64,000 bases of DNA, from NCBI GenBank assembly GCA_900319625.1, contig ONPD01000001.1:62001-126000 (forward strand). The letters are read 5' to 3'. Of the stretch, positions 1-7,079 are shown piece after piece. Source of the stretch: an uncultured Treponema sp. GTDB taxonomy: Bacteria > Spirochaetota > Spirochaetia > Treponematales > Treponemataceae. Below the pieces are notes generated by a model that saw only the letters and a program-made list of their open reading frames with translations, was not told the DNA's origin and made no database searches. The position numbers were made by a program, and so were the translations under genes. The stretch's first letter is position 1; each line of letters begins with the position of its first letter.

Positions 1-774
1 AAAACAATGCTGAACATTCAGGGTAGCAGCGAAATTTCACTTCTTTCTGACGCCTACAATAATATGATACAAAAAATTGATGATTTGATTGCCAAAAACT
101 ATGTAAGCGATCTTGCTAAGAAAAATGCCCAGCTTGTCGCCCTCAAAGCCCAGATAAATCCTCATTTTTTATACAATACACTTCAGACAATTTCTGCCGA
201 AGCCATAGAAAATAATCAGGAGAAAATAAACGATATGGTTATGGCTCTTTCTTCAATGCTAAAATATACAATCCGCGGTGAAGATTCAGTTACCCTTCAC
301 ACAGAAATGGAACATGTTCAGGATTATCTTTTTCTGCAAAAAGAACGTTTTGGAGAAAGACTTTCCTATAATATTCAGATTGATAAGGACCTGCAACTAC
401 TTATGATTCCAAAAATCAGTGTATTGAATCTGGTAGAAAATGCCGTAGTACACGGAATGTCACATTCCGCAGAAAAACTCCATATAGAAATATCTGCCGA
501 ACATCAGGATTCAAAACTTGCAATAACGGTTACCGACGATGGCAACGGAATCAGTATGGAAAACCTGGAAGAAATTCAGCGAACCCTTGAAGCAGATGAC
601 TGGAAAATTGATGGAAATACAATCGGACTTAAAAATCTTTCCAACCGTCTAAAACTTATGTATGGAAATGATGCTAAAATCCACGTTTATAGTACACAGT
701 TTACTGGTACAAGCGTTGTTATGGAATTAACCACCGAAGAACCAAATGCAGATATGGAGATTAAAAATGTATAA
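1..774 (+). CDS. Sensor histidine kinase, YesM/LytS type (5' partial)
   Basis: The reading frame is open to the window edge, so the N-terminal sensor and membrane segments are missing. What remains is the end of a HAMP-like helix, the His_kinase motif NPHFLYNTL (about residue 51 of the visible part, His as phosphoacceptor), an N-box (NLVENAVVHG) and a glycine-rich ATP-binding region (DDGNGIS, GLKNLSNRL). This is the architecture of YesM-type kinases, which usually sense extracellular sugars or envelope signals at the inner membrane. The gene overlaps the start of the next gene, an AraC-type response regulator and surely its partner, by 8 bp. The specific signal cannot be read from this fragment. 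Confidence 0.93.
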   Translation, partial: KTMLNIQGSSEISLLSDAYNNMIQKIDDLIAKNYVSDLAKKNAQLVALKAQINPHFLYNTLQTISAEAIENNQEKINDMVMALSSMLKYTIRGEDSVTLHTEMEHVQDYLFLQKERFGERLSYNIQIDKDLQLLMIPKISVLNLVENAVVHGMSHSAEKLHIEISAEHQDSKLAITVTDDGNGISMENLEEIQRTLEADDWKIDGNTIGLKNLSNRLKLMYGNDAKIHVYSTQFTGTSVVMELTTEEPNADMEIKNV

Positions 775-1513
775 AGCCCTGATAGTTGATGATGAAAGAG
801 CCATTCATATCGCCGTAAAAAAACAGGGAAACTGGCAGGAATTTAATATTGATGAGCCGGATTCTGCCTGGAACGGTGCCGAAGCCCTGGAAAAAATGCA
901 GAAAAGTAAAATCGATATTGTTTTTGTTGATATGAATATGCCGGTTATGAACGGAAGTGATTTTTTGAAGGAAGCCTCTGAAAAATTTCCCCAGACAAAG
1001 TTTATTGTTATAAGCGGTTATGATGATTTCAGATATGCAAAATCAGCCCTTCAGGCAAATGCACTGGATTATCTTTTAAAACCTGTTTCAAAAAATGAAC
1101 TCAATAATGTTATTTCGCGGGCAGTTCAGCTTCTTGATGAAAAAGCAGCTTTTCAGGCAGGACAATCTGGAAAGATTTCGGATACCAGTCTTACGCCGCA
1201 GACTCTTCCGCCAGCCATAAAAGCCTACATTGATTCTCACTTTTCAGAAAACATAACTCTGGAACTTTTAGCTGCGACCTTCTTTTTTACAAAAGAATAT
1301 CTTTCGAGACTATTTAAGAGGCGTTATTCATGCGGAATTTATGATTATGTTCTTCAGGTTAGAATGGAAAATGCAAAATTGCTTCTACAGGATAAAAATC
1401 TACAGATTCAGCAGATAGCATATCAGACAGGTTATAAAGACAGCAATTATTTCAGTAAGGCGTTTAAAACTTTTTATGGAATTTCTCCAACGGAATACAG
1501 ACTTAGCCTTTAA
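767..1513 (+). CDS. Response regulator, receiver plus AraC-type DNA-binding domain (YesN-like)
   Basis: 248 residues. The N-terminal receiver domain shows the acidic pair (VDDE), the phosphoacceptor in FVDMNMP and the conserved lysine in LLKPVS. The C-terminal 100 residues form an AraC/XylS helix-turn-helix pair (LLAATFFFTKEYLSRLFKR, then IAYQTGYKDSNYFSKAFK). An ATG exists 21 bp upstream at 746, but 767 is preferred: GGAG lies at 756-759, 7 nt before it, and the protein then begins MYKALIVDDE as expected for a receiver. The 8-bp overlap with the kinase gene implies translational coupling. It probably activates a nearby transport or degradation gene outside this window. Confidence 0.92.
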   Translation: MYKALIVDDERAIHIAVKKQGNWQEFNIDEPDSAWNGAEALEKMQKSKIDIVFVDMNMPVMNGSDFLKEASEKFPQTKFIVISGYDDFRYAKSALQANALDYLLKPVSKNELNNVISRAVQLLDEKAAFQAGQSGKISDTSLTPQTLPPAIKAYIDSHFSENITLELLAATFFFTKEYLSRLFKRRYSCGIYDYVLQVRMENAKLLLQDKNLQIQQIAYQTGYKDSNYFSKAFKTFYGISPTEYRLSL

Positions 1514-1605
1514 TTTTTGGCAGCCCTGATGCTACTATTTTCATAAAAGTATTTTTTCTCTATAATAATCTATCTTTATATAGAAGTAATTCAAAGGATT
1601 TTAAA

Positions 1606-3918
1606 ATGCCAAAAATTGAATGTAACGAAAAACTGTTTTTTGATGCTATCGGAAAAAAATACACTTATGATGCACTTGAAGATGTGCTTCCCTGCGCAAA
1701 GGCTGAACTTGATGAAAAGCCAGATATGTCGCTCCCAGAAAACGAGCGCGTTGTAAAAATTGAATTGAACGATACAAACCGTCCTGACCTCTGGTCTACA
1801 AACGGCGTTGCCCGCCAGATTAAACTCCACGAAGGCGGAAAAACTGTTGATTACATGAAGTTGATGACAAACCGCGGAAACAATAATTACGGTGACCGCG
1901 TTGTTGACGTTGATCCTGAGCTTAAAAATATCCGCCCTTATATGGTTGCATTTATGATTGCCGGAAAACCAATCGACGATCCGATGCTTAAGGACATTAT
2001 CCAGACTCAGGAAAAGCTTGCATGGAACTTTGGCCGCAAGCGTAAGTCACTTTCTATGGGAGTTTACCGCATCGACCAGATTAAATTCCCTGTAAAATAT
2101 CACGCTGTTGATCCGGACAAAACAAGCTTTGTTCCACTCCAGTGCGACCAGCCTATGACTTGCCGCCAGATTCTTACAGATCATCCAAAAGGAAAAGATT
2201 TCGGCTGGATTCTTGCAGACAAGTCAAAATTCCCTCTTTTGAGCGACGCAAAAAACGAAATTCTTTCTATGGCACCGATTATCAACTCTGCAACTCTGGG
2301 TGCCGTTCAGGTTGGCGACAAAGACCTTATGGTTGAGCTTACCGGTGACAATATCGAAAACCTTATTTTGTCTGCTAACATCGTTGCCTGCGACTTTGCT
2401 GACCAGGGCTACGAAATTAAACCTGTTCTTGTCCGCCATCCTTATGACACAGGACTTGGAAAGGACATCATGGTTCCTTACTACTTCCAGCCGACAACAA
2501 AGACAACTCTGAGCGCTATCAACAAGCTTTTGGGTTCTGATTTTGACATGCCAAAAGTAGTAGACGCTCTTACCCGCATGGGAAGCAGTGTTGAAGTAAA
2601 GGGTGAAGAAATTACCCTCAGCCCGGCTCCATACCGCAACGACTTCCTCCACGAGGTTGATATCATAGAAGACGTTATGATTGGTGCAAACGTTGCAGCC
2701 TTCCCTCCGGTAACTCCAAGCGACTTTACTGTAGGACGTCTCCTCCCACTTACAGAATTCAGCCGCAAGGCTAAAACTCTAATGGTGGGACTCGGCTACC
2801 AGGAAATGATTTTCAACTATGTAGGTTCAAAGAAAGACTACATCGACAATATGCTGATTGACGGCTCAAAGGTAATTGAAATTGCAAACCCGATGAGCGA
2901 AAACTATCAGTTTATCCGTCCGGAAATTCTTTCTTCACTTCTTCGTGCAGAAAGCGGAAGTGCAAATGCCGTTTATCCTCATAAAATCTTTGAAATCGGT
3001 AAGGTTGCTTACCTCAAGGATGATGAAGTAACTGGTACAATCACACGCCAGCACATCGGCTTTATTACAAGTTCTGCTAACGCTAACTTCAACGATATGG
3101 CAAGTGAAGTTTCAAGCCTTCTTTACTACCTTGACCACGAATACAAGGTTGTTGAAACAGAAGATCCTCGCTTTATCGTAGGACGTCAGGCTGGCGTTAC
3201 AGTTAATGGCGAAGTTGTTGGTGTATTCGGCGAGATTCACCCACAGGTTCTTGAAAACTGGGGAATTACAACTCCTTGTGCCGGTGGTGAACTTGACCTT
3301 GAAAGCCTTATGGCAACTGCAGATACAAAAACTGATGCTCAGAAAAAGCAGGAAGCAAAAAAAGCCGCAGGTGACAATTCATCTAACAGCGGAAATCAGA
3401 AGTCAGAAGCAGAAACAAATCCTGCTAAATACTTCAACGAACACATCCAGCTTTTAGTTGCAAAAATTACAAAGGTAGAAACAAATCCACAGGGCGACAA
3501 GCTTTATATTGAAACTCTGGATGACGGTTCTGGTACAGAACGCATTATTCAGAGCGGTCTCCGTCCATACCTTAAGGAAGAGGAACTTCTTGGTCAGCAC
3601 GTAATCATCGCCGCTAACCTTGCTCCAAGAAAGATGAAAGGCGTAGAAAGCCGCGGAATGCTGCTTGCCTGCGACTACACAGAAGACGGAAAAGAAAAGG
3701 TAGAGCTTCTTACCGCTCCATGGGCAGCTCCTGGAACAGTAATTCAGCTTGAAGGTAACGAATACACAGGTGAAAAACCTGCCAAAATCGATATTGACCA
3801 CTTCTGCAAGGTAGAATACCGCGTAAGCAATAAATGCTTTACAATCGCAGGAATTAAAGCCCTCGCAGACGGCAAGCCAGTTACAACAAACAAGGCAGAT
3901 AACTGCGAGGTTTGCTAA
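1606..3918 (+). CDS. pheT: Phenylalanine--tRNA ligase beta subunit, archaeal type, with C-terminal tRNA-binding domain
   Basis: 770 residues. The first 565 or so match the archaeal/eukaryotic-type PheRS beta chain: a B3/B4-like editing region, then a B5 domain with the signature SPAPYRNDFLHEVDIIEDV and a catalytic-like core. Spirochaete PheRS is known to be of this type. A low-complexity Ala/Lys/Ser/Asn linker (about 569-610) follows, then an EMAPII/Trbp111-like OB-fold domain from about residue 614 (KITKVETNPQGDKLYIETLD, with SRGML). Archaeal-type beta chains normally end near 550 residues without this domain, so it is a lineage-specific fusion. A promoter with TATAAT near 1561 and an AAAGGA Shine-Dalgarno precede it. 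pheS is not in the window. Confidence 0.93.
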   Translation: MPKIECNEKLFFDAIGKKYTYDALEDVLPCAKAELDEKPDMSLPENERVVKIELNDTNRPDLWSTNGVARQIKLHEGGKTVDYMKLMTNRGNNNYGDRVVDVDPELKNIRPYMVAFMIAGKPIDDPMLKDIIQTQEKLAWNFGRKRKSLSMGVYRIDQIKFPVKYHAVDPDKTSFVPLQCDQPMTCRQILTDHPKGKDFGWILADKSKFPLLSDAKNEILSMAPIINSATLGAVQVGDKDLMVELTGDNIENLILSANIVACDFADQGYEIKPVLVRHPYDTGLGKDIMVPYYFQPTTKTTLSAINKLLGSDFDMPKVVDALTRMGSSVEVKGEEITLSPAPYRNDFLHEVDIIEDVMIGANVAAFPPVTPSDFTVGRLLPLTEFSRKAKTLMVGLGYQEMIFNYVGSKKDYIDNMLIDGSKVIEIANPMSENYQFIRPEILSSLLRAESGSANAVYPHKIFEIGKVAYLKDDEVTGTITRQHIGFITSSANANFNDMASEVSSLLYYLDHEYKVVETEDPRFIVGRQAGVTVNGEVVGVFGEIHPQVLENWGITTPCAGGELDLESLMATADTKTDAQKKQEAKKAAGDNSSNSGNQKSEAETNPAKYFNEHIQLLVAKITKVETNPQGDKLYIETLDDGSGTERIIQSGLRPYLKEEELLGQHVIIAANLAPRKMKGVESRGMLLACDYTEDGKEKVELLTAPWAAPGTVIQLEGNEYTGEKPAKIDIDHFCKVEYRVSNKCFTIAGIKALADGKPVTTNKADNCEVC

Positions 3919-3948
3919 TTTTTGGAATAGCAATATCCTGAATTGATA

Positions 3949-3979
3949 AAAGCCCGGATTTTATTTCCGGGCTTTTTTT
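3949..3979 (+). terminator. Rho-independent terminator of pheT
   Basis: A 10-bp perfect stem (3949-3958 with 3966-3975) with a 7-nt loop and a run of T through 3980. It sits 30 bp after the pheT stop codon. Confidence 0.9.
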
Positions 3980-4014
3980 TTCAAACAAAATTTGTCCCCC
4001 ACAGCATTTCGCCT

Positions 4015-4020
4015 TATAAT
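4015..4020 (+). promoter_or_regulatory. -10 element (TATAAT) for a leaderless nfeD start
   Basis: A perfect TATAAT ends 7 nt before the ATG at 4028 and no Shine-Dalgarno is present, so transcription would start at or next to the start codon. Confidence 0.55.
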
Positions 4021-4027
4021 TAATTTT

Positions 4028-4474
4028 ATGAGTAATTTTATTCTTTCTAACCTGATGTGGGCCTGGCTGGGAGCCTTTGTAATTTTTGTGATTATAGAAG
4101 CAGCAACCCAGGCCCTGACTACAATCTGGGCGGCTCTTGCGGCATTTTTGATGATTTTCCTTTCAAAAACCAATATGCCCATCCGCTGGCAGATTCTGCT
4201 TTTCTTAATCATCACAATTCTTCTGATTATTTTTACGCGGCCTTTCGCCATTAAAAAACTTAAGCTGGGGCGCGATAAAATGAACGTTAATGCCCTTGAA
4301 GGGCAGGAAATTCTTATCACAAAAAAAATTACGCAGTTTGAAAAAGGCGAAGGAAAAGCAAAAAACGGAGTTATCTGGAGCGTTACATCAGCTGACGGCT
4401 CTGAAATTGCTGAAAATACAGTTTGCCTTGTGCAGAAAGTAAACGGAAACACACTTGAGGTTTCTGTAAAATAA
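4028..4474 (+). CDS. NfeD-family membrane protein
   Basis: 148 residues. Two or three hydrophobic helices fill the first 75 residues, followed by a small OB-fold-like domain typical of short NfeD proteins (LEGQEILITKKI, then EIAENTVCLVQKVNGNTLEV). Such proteins anchor and assist stomatin-type SPFH proteins at the inner membrane. The gene is followed after 18 bp by exactly such a protein, forming the classic nfeD-stomatin pair. A TTG at 3992 would give a longer form. ATG 4028 is chosen because the frame upstream is terminator sequence and the -10 hexamer lies just before 4028. Confidence 0.85.
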   Translation: MSNFILSNLMWAWLGAFVIFVIIEAATQALTTIWAALAAFLMIFLSKTNMPIRWQILLFLIITILLIIFTRPFAIKKLKLGRDKMNVNALEGQEILITKKITQFEKGEGKAKNGVIWSVTSADGSEIAENTVCLVQKVNGNTLEVSVK

Positions 4475-4492
4475 AAAAAAAGAGGTGTATTT

Positions 4493-5374
4493 ATGTTTTA
4501 TGTACTTATTGGAATTCTTCTTGTATTTTTGATTTTGATTTTGAAAAATGTCCGCCTGGTTTCTCAGTCGGAAGCAAAAGTTATCGAACGGCTTGGTGCC
4601 TACACATGTACCTGGGGTGTTGGAATCCATGTAAAACTGCCCTTTGTTGACCGAATCGCCAATACCGTAAGCCTGAAAGAAAAGGTTTTTGATTTCCCTC
4701 CGCAGCCTGTAATCACAAAAGATAACGTCACAATGATGATTGATACCGTTGTTTATTTTCAGATTACAGATCCTAAACTCTACACTTATGGCGTTGAACG
4801 TCCTATAAATGCCCTGGAAAATCTCAGTGCCACAACCCTGCGAAACATCATCGGTGAGCTGGAACTCGACCAGACTTTAACCAGCCGCGACGTAATCAAT
4901 ACAAAAATGCGTTCTATTCTTGATGAAGCAACCGACCCTTGGGGAATTAAAGTAAACCGTGTTGAAGTAAAAAATATCGAACCGCCTAGTGCAATCCGCG
5001 AAGCAATGGAAAAACAGATGAGGGCCGAACGTGAACGCCGTGAACAAATTTTGATTGCAGAAGGTCACAAGCAGGCAGCTATTCTTGAAGCTGAAGGTAA
5101 AAAACAGTCAATGATTCTTGAAGCCGAAGCTCAGAAAGAAGCCGCAGTTCAGAAGGCAATGGGAGAAGCGCAGGCAATTCTTGAAGTTCAGAAGGCAACA
5201 GCCGAAGGTATTGCAATGATACGCGAAGCAAAGGCAGATGACGCTGTAATCAAAATGCGCAGCCTTGAAGCTCTTGAAAAAGTTGCTGACGGTCAGTCAA
5301 CAAAAATCATTATTCCTTCAGATATTCAGAATCTTGCGGGTCTTGTAACATCCATTAAGGAATTAGCAAAATAA
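4493..5374 (+). CDS. SPFH/Band 7 (stomatin/slipin-like) membrane protein
   Basis: 293 residues. There is one N-terminal membrane helix, then the Band 7 domain (VIERLGAYTCTWGVGIHVKLP, VTKDNV-like and TLRNIIGELELDQTL motifs, each typical of slipins), then a long Ala/Glu/Lys coiled coil (about residues 170-250). These proteins oligomerise into membrane scaffolds that organise lipid domains and modulate proteases. AGAGG lies 8 nt before the ATG, and co-transcription with the upstream nfeD homologue is clear. The family is QmcA/HflC-like but the NfeD linkage favours the stomatin branch. Confidence 0.92.
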   Translation: MFYVLIGILLVFLILILKNVRLVSQSEAKVIERLGAYTCTWGVGIHVKLPFVDRIANTVSLKEKVFDFPPQPVITKDNVTMMIDTVVYFQITDPKLYTYGVERPINALENLSATTLRNIIGELELDQTLTSRDVINTKMRSILDEATDPWGIKVNRVEVKNIEPPSAIREAMEKQMRAERERREQILIAEGHKQAAILEAEGKKQSMILEAEAQKEAAVQKAMGEAQAILEVQKATAEGIAMIREAKADDAVIKMRSLEALEKVADGQSTKIIIPSDIQNLAGLVTSIKELAK

Positions 5375-5392
5375 TTTTCCCTTTGTTGCTGT

Positions 5393-6187
5393 CTACCGCA
5401 TCATTTCATAGAAAATAATGCTTGAAGCCTGGGCGACATTCAAACTGTCAACCAGGCTTTCTTTTTGCCCGGAAGCCATTCCACCCCATGGGATAATCAC
5501 AAGCTGGTCGCAGTTTGAACGGACAGCCTCGCTGATTCCGTGCTCTTCGTTTCCCAGCACTACGAGGACAGGTTTTCTTGCCGGGCGGGCAGGGGAGCCG
5601 GCATTTCTGATTTCTTTCATATCAGCAACAGTTTTTGTAGCCTTCAAATCAGTGCCGACGCGGACCATTTTTCCCTTCATCGCTTCAAGAAGGCGAACCG
5701 AAGACTGTACACAGTAAATATTTACGTATTCCATTCCGCCCTCAGCAACACGATAAGACGATGTAGTAATAGAAGACTGTGCTTCATCCAGCGGAATAAT
5801 CACATTTTTAATGCCGAAAAAGGCCGCACTGCGCACAATGGCACCAAAATTATTGGCGTTTCCAATCCGGTCAAGAAGAACAGCATCCTCTCCGCGCTCA
5901 ATCCATCCGTCGGTAATATCCGAATCAAGCTGGGTAATCTGAGGCATATCAATCATTGCAACAACGCCCTGATGATGAACAGTTCCGCTCAGTTTTTCCA
6001 GCTCGGCGGCCGGCTTCTGATTATAAATACCGTGATTCTGAGCCAGTTTTTTGCAAAGTCCGCCAAACTTCGGCGCAACCTCTTCCGTAAAATAAAGGCG
6101 TCTGATTTTTTCCGGATGATTTTTTTCCAGTTTTTTTACCGTCGCAAAACCGCAGACAGCAAGTTCATTGTTCTTCTTGTTTTTCAT
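5393..6187 (-). CDS. TrmH/SpoU-family RNA 2'-O-ribose methyltransferase
   Basis: 264 residues from the chosen start. An N-terminal substrate-binding domain precedes the SPOUT knot domain, with all three family motifs visible: motif 1 (RIGNANNFGAIVRSAA), motif 2 (VVLGNEEHGIS) and motif 3 (SLNVAQASSI). It uses S-adenosylmethionine to methylate a ribose 2'-OH in rRNA or tRNA; the target nucleotide cannot be inferred (RlmB-like or TsnR-like). The track frame extends 12 codons further upstream, but the ATG at 6187 lies 6 nt after a perfect TATAAT on the minus strand, so a leaderless start here is more likely. It is divergent from the ZIP transporter gene. Confidence 0.9.
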   Translation of the reverse strand: MKNKKNNELAVCGFATVKKLEKNHPEKIRRLYFTEEVAPKFGGLCKKLAQNHGIYNQKPAAELEKLSGTVHHQGVVAMIDMPQITQLDSDITDGWIERGEDAVLLDRIGNANNFGAIVRSAAFFGIKNVIIPLDEAQSSITTSSYRVAEGGMEYVNIYCVQSSVRLLEAMKGKMVRVGTDLKATKTVADMKEIRNAGSPARPARKPVLVVLGNEEHGISEAVRSNCDQLVIIPWGGMASGQKESLVDSLNVAQASSIIFYEMMR

Positions 6188-6193
6188 AACTTT

Positions 6194-6199
6194 ATTATA
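6194..6199 (-). promoter_or_regulatory. -10 element (TATAAT) for a leaderless methyltransferase start
   Basis: On the minus strand, TATAAT ends 6 nt before the ATG at 6187, and there is no Shine-Dalgarno between them. Confidence 0.6.
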
Positions 6200-6208
6200 A
6201 CAAATTTC

Positions 6209-6237
6209 TTGTTTGAACGACACCGCTGAATTATAAT
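6209..6237 (+). promoter_or_regulatory. Sigma-70-type promoter of the ZIP transporter gene
   Basis: TTGTTT (6209-6214), a 17-bp spacer and a perfect TATAAT (6232-6237). The ATG at 6249 follows 11 nt later, so the 5' leader would be only about 4 nt. Confidence 0.6.
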
Positions 6238-6248
6238 TCTAGTAGATT

Positions 6249-7037
6249 ATGAACATAACAATTCTGGGACTTACCATTCCCTTTTTAGGAACAATGCTTG
6301 GTTCAGCAATGGTGTTTTTTATGAAACGCCAGATGAATGATTCTGTTCAACGCGCCCTCCTTGGCTTTGCGGCAGGCGTTATGATTGCCGCCGGAGTCTG
6401 GTCGCTTTTAATTCCTGCAATGGATATGTCAGATTCACTTGGACGGCTCGCCTTTCTTCCGGCAATCACCGGTTTTGCACTGGGTGTTGCCTTTCTCTTC
6501 CTCCTGGATAAAATCACGCCCCACCTGCACGCAATGGCAGAATCCCCGGAAGGCCCTAAGGCCGGAATAAATAAAATCAGCCGCACAATGATGCTTGTTT
6601 TCGCAGTCACCCTTCATAATATTCCGGAAGGAATGGCCGTAGGCGTAGTTTTTGCAAGCTTTCTTGCCGGTGGTAATCAGATTTCCTTTGCAGACGCACT
6701 GGCCCTTTCCATTGGTATCGCAATCCAGAACTTCCCGGAAGGCGCCATTATTTCTATGCCCCTCCGCACAGAAGGCAACGGCAAGTTCAAATCTTTCGTA
6801 TTCGGAACCCTTTCGGGCGCTGTAGAACCGGTAGCCGCCATCATAACAATCCTGCTTACCTCGATGATTCTGCCTTTCCTGCCATACCTTCTTGCTTTTG
6901 CGGCCGGCGCCATGGTTTACGTCGTAATCGAAGAACTTATTCCCGAGGCTACCCGTGATGAAAAAACAGATATCTGTACGCTGGGCTTCGCCCTGGGCTT
7001 TGCACTCATGATGGTGCTTGATGTTGCGCTGGGGTAG
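6249..7037 (+). CDS. ZIP-family divalent metal transporter (GufA/ZupT-like)
   Basis: 262 residues, eight predicted membrane helices. The two metal-binding ZIP signatures are present: HNIPEG in helix 4 (TLHNIPEGMAVG) and a QNFPEG variant in helix 5 (IAIQNFPEGAIISMP), plus a short His-containing loop (HLHAM). Members import zinc, iron or manganese across the inner membrane. Length and the paired PEG motifs fit the GufA branch. No metalloregulator is adjacent and no clear operator was seen in the 61-bp divergent promoter region. Confidence 0.92.
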   Translation: MNITILGLTIPFLGTMLGSAMVFFMKRQMNDSVQRALLGFAAGVMIAAGVWSLLIPAMDMSDSLGRLAFLPAITGFALGVAFLFLLDKITPHLHAMAESPEGPKAGINKISRTMMLVFAVTLHNIPEGMAVGVVFASFLAGGNQISFADALALSIGIAIQNFPEGAIISMPLRTEGNGKFKSFVFGTLSGAVEPVAAIITILLTSMILPFLPYLLAFAAGAMVYVVIEELIPEATRDEKTDICTLGFALGFALMMVLDVALG

Positions 7038-7079
7038 GGGGCACAAAACTTCTTAAGAGCCCCGGCAGCCGGATAAATC

